DNA from: Flammeovirga agarivorans
GTDB taxonomy: Bacteria; Bacteroidota; Bacteroidia; Cytophagales; Flammeovirgaceae
Assembly (NCBI RefSeq): GCF_012641475.1
Contig: NZ_JABAIL010000005.1
Span: 62,001-126,000 of the forward strand
Direction: 5' to 3'
DNA: 64,000 bases
The notes under the pieces were generated by a model that saw nothing but the letters and a program-made list of their open reading frames with translations, did not search any database and was not told where the DNA came from. Positions 27,955-37,106 of the stretch are shown piece after piece (positions within the stretch are counted from its first letter, which is position 1; each line of letters begins with the position of its first letter). The translations under genes were made by a program, and so were the position numbers.

Positions 27955-28692
27955 ATGAAAAACGTAAATCAAGAAAATAAAAAGATCTGGAATACAAACG
28001 CAGAGGAGTGGGACAAAGCCATGGGAGAGTTCGGTAACGATTGGCATTTACAACTGATTGCACCAGAAACAGAAAGACTTTTGAGTTTATCGGAAGGGCA
28101 GTTTTTATTGGATGCTGGTTGCGGAAACGGTATTTTCTCTAGACGAATGGCCAATAAAGGAGTAAAAGTAACTGCATTTGACTTTTCTGAAACTAACATA
28201 ACATTATCTAAAAAATACAATAATGATCATATCAATTATCAAGTTCTTGATATGACTTCTGAAGCTGATTTGATGCAATTACTCCATAAAAAGTATGATG
28301 GAATTGTTTCTAATATGGTCTTTATGGATGTTCCTGAGGTAGAGACTTTTTTCTCTAAAATCAATGCTTTGATGAAGGATGATGGGCACTTTGTCTTTTC
28401 TATTCAGCATCCATGTTTCAATTCTGAATTTATGGAAATCACTGATCAAGATGATATTCTGATGAAAGGATATATTGATGTGAGTACATCAAAAGGAAAA
28501 GCAGTTTCTGAGCAAAAAGAAGAGCAATTTTACTTTCATCGTCCGATCAGTTATTACATCAATCTTGGTGCAAAAAATGACTTGGTAGTAGATGCCTGTA
28601 TCGAACCCACATTTGAAAAAGAGAAAGGCGGTCCATTTGCTAAGTTTCCTCCAATCATTATCATCAGCATGAGAAAACTAATATCTAAATGA
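27955..28692 (+). CDS. Class I SAM-dependent methyltransferase
   Basis: The 245-residue methyltransferase has motif I LLDAGCGNGIFSRRMA (about 58-73), followed by VTAFDFSETNI (acidic residue contacting SAM ribose) and LDMTSEADL. The C-terminal half (SIQHPCFNS, PISYYINLGAKNDLVV) resembles UbiE/Methyltransf_11-type small-molecule enzymes. Substrate unknown. It overlaps the response-regulator gene by four bases (ATGA) and is likely co-transcribed with the two-component system, an unusual partner. Confidence 0.85.
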   Translation: MKNVNQENKKIWNTNAEEWDKAMGEFGNDWHLQLIAPETERLLSLSEGQFLLDAGCGNGIFSRRMANKGVKVTAFDFSETNITLSKKYNNDHINYQVLDMTSEADLMQLLHKKYDGIVSNMVFMDVPEVETFFSKINALMKDDGHFVFSIQHPCFNSEFMEITDQDDILMKGYIDVSTSKGKAVSEQKEEQFYFHRPISYYINLGAKNDLVVDACIEPTFEKEKGGPFAKFPPIIIISMRKLISK

Positions 28693-30038
28693 GCAACATT
28701 CTGATTATTGATGATAACCTAGCGGTTCATTCAACGCTAGAAATTATACTGGAACCACATTTTGATAACATCACTTGTTTAGCCGACCCTTTAAAAATAA
28801 TGGGAACATTGGCTACAGAAACCTATCATATAGTGCTTTTGGATATGAACTTTTCCCCTGGATTAAATACAGGTAGAGAAGGAATTCGTTGGTTGAAGAA
28901 AATTAAAGAAACATATCCTCAAATCTCCGTAGTAATGATGACGGCCTATGGTCATGTAGAATTAGCCGTCGATGCGTTAAAACTTGGGGCAACAGACTTT
29001 ATTCTAAAACCATGGGACAATAGAAAGTTGTTGGCTACTTTGAAATCGGCACTTCAGCTGAGCATTTCTAAAAATGAGGTTAAACAGTTGAAAGAAAAAG
29101 CAGAAGCTTTAAAATCGACAGTAGTATTTCCGGATATCATTGGTGAATCTCAAAGTATCAAAAACATGAAGTCAATGATTGAAAAAGTAGCTAAAACAGA
29201 CACCAATATTTTAATCACTGGAGAGAATGGAACAGGAAAAGAATTGGTAGCAAAAGCAGTGCATCATTTATCCAAAAGACACAAAGAAAGTTTAGTGGAA
29301 GTAGATATGGGAGCCGTTTCTGAGACCCTCTTTGAAAGTGAATTATTCGGCCATGTAAAAGGAGCATTTACAGATGCACATCAGGACAGAATAGGAAAAT
29401 TTGAGTTGGCTAATAAGGGAAGCTTATTTTTGGATGAGATTGGTAACTTATCATTCTCCTTACAGGCAAAATTATTGGCAGCATTACAAAACCGTCAGAT
29501 TACTAAAGTTGGAGGAAATAAAGTGATTCCAATAGATATTCGTTTGATATCGGCAACCAATAAGAACTTATTCAAGATGGTTGAAGATGAAGAATTCAGA
29601 CAGGATTTATTATACAGAATTAATACGATTCAGATCGAAGTTCCTCCACTAAGAGATAGAGAAGATGATGTGATTGTTTTAGCTAATCATTTTAAAGACC
29701 TTTTGGCAAAAAAATATGAGAAAGGAACACTTCGTTTTACAGACAAGTCTATTGATAAATTGAAAGCTTATCATTGGCCAGGAAATGTCAGGGAATTACA
29801 GCATACTATCGAAAGGGCAGTAATTCTTTCTGATGCTGATAAAATAAGTGATGACCTTCTAGTAACTACGGCAGTGGACAATACTTCTGTACAAACACTT
29901 AATATGGTAAAAATGGAAGAAGTACTTATTAAAAAGGCTTTACAGAAGCATCCTAAAAATATAAGTGCAGCAGCAGAAGAGTTAGGAATTACTAGACAAA
30001 CTCTCTACAATAAAATGAAGAAGCTGAATATCGATTAA
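28689..30038 (+). CDS. NtrC-type sigma-54-dependent response regulator
   Basis: The 449-residue regulator has three domains. The receiver (about 3-120) has Asp10, phospho-acceptor Asp52 (VLLDMNFSPG), Thr in MMTAYG and Lys in ILKPWD. The AAA+ domain (about 145-375) has Walker A GENGTGKE and the sigma-54 contact loop as GAFTDA, one residue off the classical GAFTGA. The Fis-type HTH is at the end (NISAAAEELGITRQTLYNKM). It should activate sigma-54 promoters once phosphorylated by the kinase encoded 28 bp downstream. Palindromes upstream of this operon and of the efflux operon are candidate binding sites. Confidence 0.93.
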   Translation: MSNILIIDDNLAVHSTLEIILEPHFDNITCLADPLKIMGTLATETYHIVLLDMNFSPGLNTGREGIRWLKKIKETYPQISVVMMTAYGHVELAVDALKLGATDFILKPWDNRKLLATLKSALQLSISKNEVKQLKEKAEALKSTVVFPDIIGESQSIKNMKSMIEKVAKTDTNILITGENGTGKELVAKAVHHLSKRHKESLVEVDMGAVSETLFESELFGHVKGAFTDAHQDRIGKFELANKGSLFLDEIGNLSFSLQAKLLAALQNRQITKVGGNKVIPIDIRLISATNKNLFKMVEDEEFRQDLLYRINTIQIEVPPLRDREDDVIVLANHFKDLLAKKYEKGTLRFTDKSIDKLKAYHWPGNVRELQHTIERAVILSDADKISDDLLVTTAVDNTSVQTLNMVKMEEVLIKKALQKHPKNISAAAEELGITRQTLYNKMKKLNID

Positions 30039-30065
30039 TTTACTATTTGTTGATAACTTATTTCT

Positions 30066-31382
30066 ATGAAAACATCCCGTTACCTACTGCTTGGATTTAG
30101 TGGATTACTCCTTATTCTATTAGGAGGACTGATGGTATACTACCAAAATACTATTTTATTGTTGATAACTTTCGGAATTTTGGCAGGGCTTGTACTCACT
30201 TATCAACTTACAACTATCAAAAAAATAATTGATAAAGGGTTGTTGATGGTTGAAGCGATAGGCAATGAGGATTTAGGTTTTTTACATGCTCATAACTTTA
30301 AGTTGTTTGATGAACATTACCAACATCGACTTCAAAAGCTATATCATTCATTTTCTAAGATAAAAAAAGAGAGTTTAAAGCAGGAAAAGTATTTATCATG
30401 GTTGGTCGAAAATCAGGATGTTGGTATCTGTACATATAATGAAGAAGGGCATGTGATACATGTGAATACTTCATTTAAAGAAAAGGTAAAGTTATCAACA
30501 CTCACACATATTCAGCAACTTTTTAATAAGTCAATTGTGAATAAGTCGGTTGTTGAAAAAGCATTAATAGAGAATAGTTATCAACTACCAGATACCAACA
30601 TGGTATTGAAAATAAAGAAGCTGAAAAGAGAAAATCAACTTATTCACTTACTCACATTGCAAGACTTATCAACAGAGTTAGATGAAAAGGAAAATACAGC
30701 TTATAATAAGTTGATAAGAGTACTGACCCATGAAATTATGAATGGAATGACACCTATTATCTCACTGACTGATAGCTTACTAATGTCATTTACTAAGGAA
30801 GGAGGAGAAGCTGTTGATAAAGAGTATGTATCAGAGAAAATGTTAGTAACTAACGCGAAAAGCCTAAAAATCATTTATCAACAAGCACAACATCTAATGA
30901 ACTTTACAGAAACGTATCGTTCAATTACAAAGTTACCAACACCTAAAATAGAAACTATTCATGTTGATAAGTTCCTTACTCAACAACTGACGTCTTTTCA
31001 AAATAGACTTCATCAACAACAAGTACAGACTAATATCATAAATGTTGATAAGTCAGAAATAGTAGCTTCTTTTGATACTAATTTAATAGGGCAATGTGTG
31101 AATAACATAATTAAAAATGCACTAGATGCTATGGAAAATGTTAGTAACCCAAAACTTCAAATTACATTTCAAAAGAAAGATCAATTAATTATTCACATTA
31201 CAAATAATGGCCCTATGATTCCTGAAGAAGAGCTAAAACATATCTTTGTTCCTTTCTTTACCACTAAAACTTCAGGAGATGGAATAGGCTTAAGTTTAAG
31301 TAAGCAGATCATAAGAGTACATCATGGCAGTTTAAATGTGATATCAACAGAAGAGAAAACAGAATTTATACTCAAACTTTAA
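30066..31382 (+). CDS. Membrane-bound sensor histidine kinase
   Basis: The 438-residue kinase has two N-terminal transmembrane helices (about 7-25 and 29-47) with almost no periplasmic loop, so it probably senses a membrane or cytoplasmic signal. A PAS-like domain follows (about 115-205; VGICTYNEEGHVIHVN). The kinase core has H-box VLTHEIMNGMTPI, N-box NNIIKNALDAM, and G-boxes TKTSGDGIGLSLSKQI. It pairs with the NtrC-type regulator just upstream. The DNA of this gene is odd: ten TTATCAACW-type nonamers occur within it and one on each side. Confidence 0.92.
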   Translation: MKTSRYLLLGFSGLLLILLGGLMVYYQNTILLLITFGILAGLVLTYQLTTIKKIIDKGLLMVEAIGNEDLGFLHAHNFKLFDEHYQHRLQKLYHSFSKIKKESLKQEKYLSWLVENQDVGICTYNEEGHVIHVNTSFKEKVKLSTLTHIQQLFNKSIVNKSVVEKALIENSYQLPDTNMVLKIKKLKRENQLIHLLTLQDLSTELDEKENTAYNKLIRVLTHEIMNGMTPIISLTDSLLMSFTKEGGEAVDKEYVSEKMLVTNAKSLKIIYQQAQHLMNFTETYRSITKLPTPKIETIHVDKFLTQQLTSFQNRLHQQQVQTNIINVDKSEIVASFDTNLIGQCVNNIIKNALDAMENVSNPKLQITFQKKDQLIIHITNNGPMIPEEELKHIFVPFFTTKTSGDGIGLSLSKQIIRVHHGSLNVISTEEKTEFILKL

Positions 31383-31393
31383 AGACAAAAAAA

Positions 31394-31425
31394 TCCTCTC
31401 CAATTATTTATATAACTAGAGAGGA
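31394..31425 (-). terminator. Terminator of the outer-membrane protein gene
   Basis: The stem TCCTCTC (31394-31400) pairs with GAGAGGA (31419-31425). On the minus strand it is followed by TTTTTTT. Confidence 0.72.
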
Positions 31426-31453
31426 CACACTATTTGCAAGTTGATAAGGTCAC

Positions 31454-32041
31454 TTAAAAGGCTAACCCAGCAGTAAGTTGAATGACATTACTTGGATAAA
31501 ATTGATCACTTTTGCTTACTGTATTGGTTAAACCTAGATTATACCTTAAATCAAAAGCGATATTATTAATATCTACTCCCATACCAAATGCAAGACCGAA
31601 TCTGATTTTACTTATTTGATCAGAGATCGTCTCACTAGTATTACCAGATTTAATTTTAGCATTAGCAAGAAATCCGAACTGAGGACCTGCATTAAAGTTT
31701 AAACCAGTTCCTTGACCATTCGCGTATAATTTAAACAATACCGGAATATTGATATAATTATAATTTACTTGAGTACCAGAATTATCATCAAACTGGGCTC
31801 CTTCTGAAGAATAAACCAATTCGGGTTGAATAACTAAATTCTCAGTTCCTTTGATTTGAGCAAATAACCCAATTACTAATCCTGTTTTTGTTTTAACTCC
31901 AGTGGCATCACCAGCAATAGTACTAAAGTTTGCTCCAATTTTTACACCTACTTTAGTGTTGTCTTCTTCTTGAGCGTATGAAGAAATGCTCGTCAAAAAA
32001 ATAAAAGTGAAGAGCGTTAATATTACTTTGAAGTATTTCAT
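31454..32041 (-). CDS. PorT/OMP_b-brl family outer-membrane beta-barrel protein
   Basis: The 195-residue protein has a signal peptide (cut near SYAQ). Its N-terminal strand VGVKIGANFSTIAGD is typical of the PorT-like outer-membrane barrel family. It continues with alternating strands (LVIQPELVYSSEGAQF, KIRFGLAFGMGVDI) and ends IQLTAGLAF with the C-terminal Phe common in barrels. Small size suggests an 8-stranded barrel. Function unknown. It is convergent with the kinase gene. Confidence 0.87.
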   Translation of the reverse strand: MKYFKVILTLFTFIFLTSISSYAQEEDNTKVGVKIGANFSTIAGDATGVKTKTGLVIGLFAQIKGTENLVIQPELVYSSEGAQFDDNSGTQVNYNYINIPVLFKLYANGQGTGLNFNAGPQFGFLANAKIKSGNTSETISDQISKIRFGLAFGMGVDINNIAFDLRYNLGLTNTVSKSDQFYPSNVIQLTAGLAF

Positions 32042-32457
32042 TTGTAGTCTTAAAAAGTTTGCTAAAAAAAATTATTGAAGATTCTTGTAAATAGTGCTTT
32101 AGTAAGATAAATGTAATTGATTTTATTAGATTTTTCCTGTGATCTACCTACTTATATTTTCTCCAAAAAATATTTCTTCTGTATTTACTTATTTGCTAAA
32201 ACTTGCAGAATGATAGTATGTGTTGTGTTTTATAGTAAAATGGTTAGCTCTAATCAATCAATTTATTTGTGTTCATATTTCATTTTTTTCTTGGTAAGAA
32301 TTGTATTATCAAAAGTAATTTAACCAATAAGCCTCCCTTCATTATTTGTCTAAATTGATCTTATAGCATTATTCTAGGCTTTCGTCAAAGTGTTTAGAAT
32401 GTAGCACTTCTTATTCGAAAATAAGTACGGTAGCCCTAGATCAAATACCGACAAAGT
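32042..32457. other. Intergenic region upstream of the giant esterase gene
   Basis: About 415 bp, AT-rich. A short hairpin CTTATT-CGAA-AATAAG lies about 40-50 bp upstream of the esterase start. I find no TAnnTTTG box. The short open frame at 32117-32323 has hydrophobic low-complexity content and no support as a gene. Confidence 0.35.
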
Positions 32458-35400
32458 ATGAAACATATTATTACATTTTTTTTACTGTTTACTACAGTAT
32501 TTTTTAATAGTTTATTGGCACAAAACCCACAAGAACTTTGGGCTGATTTTGATCCTGACGCAGGAGATTTCAAAGAAGAAATCATTGATGAAAATACCAT
32601 TGGAGGTATTTATGAGAAAAAATCTTATATCAGTGCTTACTTTAAAGGTAAGGAGATTCGTATCTACTGTGAGTTTAAGAAAAAGGCAGATGCCACCAAT
32701 GCTCCTGCATTATTAGATGTACATGGTTGGATGTCTCGTCCAAATCCAGATAATAGTTTTGTTGAAGACGGGTGGGCTGTATTAGCACACGATTATTGTG
32801 GTAAAAAGAAGGAAAATAATTCAGAAGAATTAAGAGCAAACTATACAAAGTATCCTGAAGGTTTAGAATATGGTAATATGGAACCTGAATATGGATACGC
32901 TAATCGTAAGTCGAAGGATAAAGAAGGAAATCAGCTTTCTGATCCTACTGAAACAGATGATTATTTATGGTATGTTCTTCAGAGAAGAGCGTTAAGTTAT
33001 TTGTTAGCTCAAGAGGGTGTTGATAATACTCGAGTGGGTGCAAAAGGATATTCTTATGGCGGTACTACGATGTGGAATCTTGGTATGGATGAAAGAGTTG
33101 ATGCAATAGTTGCCTATTTTGGTGTCGGCTTTTTAGAATATTACAGAACTCGAAGTGTTTTCTTATACAACAACCCTTATGTAGAACCTGAAATGACGTC
33201 GGGTGAAGAAATGTATGTTGCTAACATTGCTCCACAGGCTCATGCTCCATATATCAAAGCAGCTACATTATGGTTAAATGGCTCAAATGATCATCATGGC
33301 GGACATGAAAGAGGGGAAACAATTTTCCATAATTTTCAACCAGATGTTCCTTGGAATTTTGCAATTCAACCTAAAGCTTTCCATTCCACAAGTGAGCTAG
33401 GTGATGATGCTAAAATATGGTTAGAAAAACATGTGTTAGGAACAGACCATTACTTTCCATCTCGACCAACATCAAATATTTCTTTAAACGATGAAGGTAT
33501 TCCTTTCTATACACTTACTCCTGCCGATCCTGAAAAAGTAGAAAAAGTAGAAATTTTATATGCATTGAAAGACCCTAATAATAATTCAAGAAATTGGAAG
33601 GATACGGAGGCTATTCGTATCGGAAATCAATGGACCGCAACTTTACCTGTATCAGACATTGATGATTATGTTTTTGCATTTTCAAAGATAGACTATGAAG
33701 GTAATGTAGTGATATCTGGTGATTTTGAAGCTGAAATTCCTGCTGACCTTGGTGACGCTGTAGCTACTTTGGAACCGGAACCAGTGGATCCTTTAAAGTG
33801 GGAAAATGCAGGAGGGGCAATTCAAGTACCTGGTGGAGTTGAGGCTTTTTATCCGGTAGAAAATAAAGCTATCTCCAATGATATTTATACCGAATCGTTT
33901 TATAAATCACCAAAGAATTCATCTTTTTCAATTCAATACTATGGTACGCAACCACAAAAACTTTTTGTGAGAGTAAATGGAAAGTACACAGTAAATGTTG
34001 AAACAGGTGCTCATAATGATGATATACAAGAGATCATTATTCCTGCATCAAGTTTAAGAAATATCAATAATGCCTTTGATCTAATGGGATCATGGTCGGA
34101 AGCGGATTTTATAGAAATTGGTCCTCAAGCCGGACAAGACATCACAAAAGTGGCTTTCACTGGAATGATGTGGGTAAAGAATAACGAAGAAGAAGATTTT
34201 CAACCGATATACCACTTTGATGGTACTGAAAATAGAATCATCGCTCAAGAATTGAATGTGATTACTGAGTTATTAACCAACCCTTTTGAAAATGCTACAA
34301 TAGGTGATGCTCAAGTAACAAAAGTGACAAGACAGGCAGGTGAAAATGCATCTATTTTATTACCATTAGAAGGAGAAATATTTATAGGTGATCAGCCTCA
34401 AATTAAAGTTTTAGTTAACCAAACTTCAGGTCAGTTACCTTCAAATAATGAGCTGACACTCACTTTACGAAATGAATCTACAGGTGTTATCGTCTCTAAG
34501 ACATTACCTATCGAACAACAAGATCAATGGGTAGAATATTTATTTGATTTTGAAAATGAAATAAATAGTGATGGTTCCTCTACTGCTAATAGAGTATATA
34601 GTGAAATCTCACTAAACTTTGGAACAGACACTGATAATGTGAACGATGTTGTTTATCATGTCTTCAATTTAGTTGGTCCAAAAGTAGATTTCGAAGGAAC
34701 AAATACACGTTTGAAAGAGATCATTGTGAATGAGAAGCATATTAAGGATTTTGATCCTACTTATTCTAAAATGACTATTGATTTACCTTACGGAACGAAA
34801 ACAGTACCATCAGTAATGGTGATAACTGAGGATAATGAAGCGACCTATGAAATCATCGACGCAACAAATATTTATGAGGAAACGGTTGTAAGAGTAACAG
34901 CTAAAAATGGTTATACTCAGAAAGACTATAAAGTGCGTTTTAATGTACCGGGTAGAGATATTTATAATTTTAATGATGTAGTTGATGGCATAACCGAAAA
35001 TGATGAAATAAAACTTCGTTTGGTAACTACTGAGGTTACGGTTGTTGATAATCCTTTCCCTGATGATATGGTAGGTGAAGGTGTACAAGTGGCCAAGGTA
35101 TTTAGAAAACCAGGTAATGGCGGAACTGTAGAATTTATGTTCAAAAAAGGTAACTGGAAGCCTGGAGAAGATAAATTATTCAGAATAAAAGTTTACCAAG
35201 AGTCTGGACAAGAAGCCTACCCTACTTACAATAGAATGCAATTCTATGCCGATGGAGAAGTGAATGGTAAAGGCCATCGTGGTACAGTAAAAGAGATTGA
35301 AGAGCAAGATAAATGGGTAGAGTATGTATTTGATCTATCCAACATAAATCAAGAGTTTCCCGAGGATGGAGAGTATAGTAAAATAACAGTTTACTTTGGT

Positions 35401-37029
35401 GGTGATGCACTAGATCCAGGTACTGATTTTTACTTTACAGGGTTAGAAGGGCCTAATATGAACTACAAAGATGACGCTACTTTGAATTCAATTAGTGTAG
35501 ATGGAAAATTATTAGAAAACTTCACTCCAAATCAATTAGAGTATACAATAGAATTGCCTTTTGGTACTACTGGTCAATTACCTACCATTGAAGTTGAGGC
35601 AACAAATAGAGAAGCAGGTGTTGATATTTCATCAATTACTGACTTTACTGAAGAGCAAACAATTACAGTAACAGCAGTTAATGGATCTACTCGTATATAT
35701 AAGATCAATTACATAGAAGAAGTATTTAGTACAAACGCTTTGTTATCAGAATTAACTTTAGATAATGCGTTAATCTCAGACTTTGATGCTGACCAATTGG
35801 AGTATACTTATGAGTTGCCTTATGGATCAACGAGTTCTGATATTCCTGTAATTGGTGTAATCACAGCAGATGAGAAGGCTACTTTTGTATTAAATGACGC
35901 TTCTTCTTTACCAGGTGAAGCAACGATTACAGTTACGGCTCAGGATGATACTTATGAAAAAGTATATAAAATAATGTTTACTGTTGCACCTAATACAGAT
36001 GCTTCATTGTCTGATTTAACGTATAATGAAGTAAGTGTTTCAGAGTTTTCATCAAGTACTTTTAATTACTCTATTGAATTACCTTATGGAACATCAGAAT
36101 ATCCTAATGTAGTTGGAGAAGTGAATGATCAAAATGCAATAGTTTCTACAACTTATGATGAATCTTTTCCAGGAAATGCAATAGTGAATGTTGTAGCAGA
36201 AGATGGTGAGACGACATTGAATTATGTTGTAACATTTACTGTAGCTTCAAATACAGATGCAACACTCATTGGGTTAAGTTATGATGATATAATGGTCGAA
36301 AACTTCTCTTCGAATACTTTCGAGTATGATATTTTACTAGCTCATGATTATGAAGAATTACCAGCTTTGAAAGCTACATTGTCTGATGAGAATGCAACGG
36401 TATCTATTTTAGATATAGTAGAATTACCAGGAAGTGCAACAGTTACAGTCACTGCAGAAGATGGTGAAACAGTGTTAGTATACACCGTTAACTTTAATCA
36501 AGAGGAAGCACCTTACATTTCGAATAATGACGCTACATTATCAACATTACGTTATGATAATGTTGAGGTGTTAGGTTTCTCTTCTTCAACCTTTGAATAT
36601 GATATCACCTTACCTTATAATTACGAAGGTGTACCGACATTAGAAGGGTTATCAGTAGACGAGAATGCGATTGTGGTGATTTCAGATGTGGAAGAATTGC
36701 CAGGAAGTGCTATGGTGACAGTCACTGCAGAAGATGGTCTAACAGTTTTAAAGTATACAGTAAACTTTACAAAAGAAGAGCAACCACTTTCTGCTATTGA
36801 TAGCCTATCAATTTTAAATGTCTATAAATCCTCTCCAAATACATTAACTGTAAGTTCAGAAAGTATTTTGACAGGTAAAATGTTAGTCATTTTTGATCTC
36901 AATGGTAAAAAGGTTGGTGAACATCAATTGATAGGTCATCAACAACAAATTAAAATATCAACTAGAGGATTAATGATTATACATATTTATGACAATAACG
37001 AGTCGTCTATACATAAAGTCATTTTCTAG
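32458..37029 (+). CDS. Giant T9SS-secreted alpha/beta-hydrolase (esterase/peptidase-like) with beta-sandwich repeats
   Basis: The 1523-residue protein has a signal peptide (1-21, cut after LLA). The alpha/beta-hydrolase domain (about 25-330) has nucleophile Ser199 in GYSYGG, likely Asp278 in NGSNDHHGG and His309, resembling prolyl-oligopeptidase or acetyl-ester hydrolases. A middle region (about 335-745) of beta-rich modules follows, including CBM-like stretches. Six related beta-sandwich units (PF12733-like) come next; the first (about 748-830) is separated from the other five (1002-1441) by another CBM-like module. The last 75 residues (LSILNVYKSSPNTLTV..., ending IHKVIF) look like a type A T9SS sorting tail. 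It is probably exported and attached to the surface to act on an ester-bearing polymer or peptide (inference). Confidence 0.85.
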   Translation: MKHIITFFLLFTTVFFNSLLAQNPQELWADFDPDAGDFKEEIIDENTIGGIYEKKSYISAYFKGKEIRIYCEFKKKADATNAPALLDVHGWMSRPNPDNSFVEDGWAVLAHDYCGKKKENNSEELRANYTKYPEGLEYGNMEPEYGYANRKSKDKEGNQLSDPTETDDYLWYVLQRRALSYLLAQEGVDNTRVGAKGYSYGGTTMWNLGMDERVDAIVAYFGVGFLEYYRTRSVFLYNNPYVEPEMTSGEEMYVANIAPQAHAPYIKAATLWLNGSNDHHGGHERGETIFHNFQPDVPWNFAIQPKAFHSTSELGDDAKIWLEKHVLGTDHYFPSRPTSNISLNDEGIPFYTLTPADPEKVEKVEILYALKDPNNNSRNWKDTEAIRIGNQWTATLPVSDIDDYVFAFSKIDYEGNVVISGDFEAEIPADLGDAVATLEPEPVDPLKWENAGGAIQVPGGVEAFYPVENKAISNDIYTESFYKSPKNSSFSIQYYGTQPQKLFVRVNGKYTVNVETGAHNDDIQEIIIPASSLRNINNAFDLMGSWSEADFIEIGPQAGQDITKVAFTGMMWVKNNEEEDFQPIYHFDGTENRIIAQELNVITELLTNPFENATIGDAQVTKVTRQAGENASILLPLEGEIFIGDQPQIKVLVNQTSGQLPSNNELTLTLRNESTGVIVSKTLPIEQQDQWVEYLFDFENEINSDGSSTANRVYSEISLNFGTDTDNVNDVVYHVFNLVGPKVDFEGTNTRLKEIIVNEKHIKDFDPTYSKMTIDLPYGTKTVPSVMVITEDNEATYEIIDATNIYEETVVRVTAKNGYTQKDYKVRFNVPGRDIYNFNDVVDGITENDEIKLRLVTTEVTVVDNPFPDDMVGEGVQVAKVFRKPGNGGTVEFMFKKGNWKPGEDKLFRIKVYQESGQEAYPTYNRMQFYADGEVNGKGHRGTVKEIEEQDKWVEYVFDLSNINQEFPEDGEYSKITVYFGGDALDPGTDFYFTGLEGPNMNYKDDATLNSISVDGKLLENFTPNQLEYTIELPFGTTGQLPTIEVEATNREAGVDISSITDFTEEQTITVTAVNGSTRIYKINYIEEVFSTNALLSELTLDNALISDFDADQLEYTYELPYGSTSSDIPVIGVITADEKATFVLNDASSLPGEATITVTAQDDTYEKVYKIMFTVAPNTDASLSDLTYNEVSVSEFSSSTFNYSIELPYGTSEYPNVVGEVNDQNAIVSTTYDESFPGNAIVNVVAEDGETTLNYVVTFTVASNTDATLIGLSYDDIMVENFSSNTFEYDILLAHDYEELPALKATLSDENATVSILDIVELPGSATVTVTAEDGETVLVYTVNFNQEEAPYISNNDATLSTLRYDNVEVLGFSSSTFEYDITLPYNYEGVPTLEGLSVDENAIVVISDVEELPGSAMVTVTAEDGLTVLKYTVNFTKEEQPLSAIDSLSILNVYKSSPNTLTVSSESILTGKMLVIFDLNGKKVGEHQLIGHQQQIKISTRGLMIIHIYDNNESSIHKVIF
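35461..36780 (+). repeat. Five tandem beta-sandwich repeat units inside the giant esterase
   Basis: Units of about 85-90 codons start near 35461, 35728, 35992, 36250 and 36523. Each has the pattern DATLxxLxYD...FSSxTFxYxxxLPY...LPGxAxVTVTAEDG. The last two share near-identical DNA near their ends (ACAGTCACTGCAGAAGATGG), indicating recent duplication or conversion. A more diverged unit lies at about 34700-34950. Confidence 0.85.
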
Positions 37030-37057
37030 ATAAGTAATATTTCTGTACTTAATAAAT

Positions 37058-37095
37058 AAGGATGAAGAGTGATTGAACAGTTACTTTTCATCCTT
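37058..37095. terminator. Bidirectional terminator after the giant esterase
   Basis: The stem AAGGATGAA (37058-37066) pairs with TTCATCCTT (37087-37095), followed by TTTTT, between convergent genes. Confidence 0.78.
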
Positions 37096-37106
37096 TTTTA
37101 ATTACC

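Larger units (their letters stand above)
30048..31448. repeat. Cluster of twelve TTATCAACW nonamers (DnaA-box-like) in and around the kinase gene
   Basis: The octamer TTATCAAC is on the plus strand at 30200, 30492, 30578, 30666 and 30875, and as GTTGATAA at 30049, 30161, 30710, 30813, 30963, 31044 and 31440. Eight of the twelve have the full TTATCAACA; the other four have T as the ninth base. They fall in two of the three codon phases and on both strands, and two lie outside the coding region, so protein sequence does not explain them. The nonamer differs from the DnaA box TTATCCACA at one base and recurs in the origin-like gap at 59.5-59.8 kb. Confidence 0.6.

Noticed and set aside
19125-31382. 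The exporter/regulator block as a bacteriocin or defence system
   Set aside because: No precursor peptide, modification enzyme, nuclease or toxin is present; ordinary efflux with regulation explains it.
32117-32323. 68-codon open frame in the gap before the giant esterase
   Set aside because: Hydrophobic low-complexity sequence, no promoter, no recognisable family.
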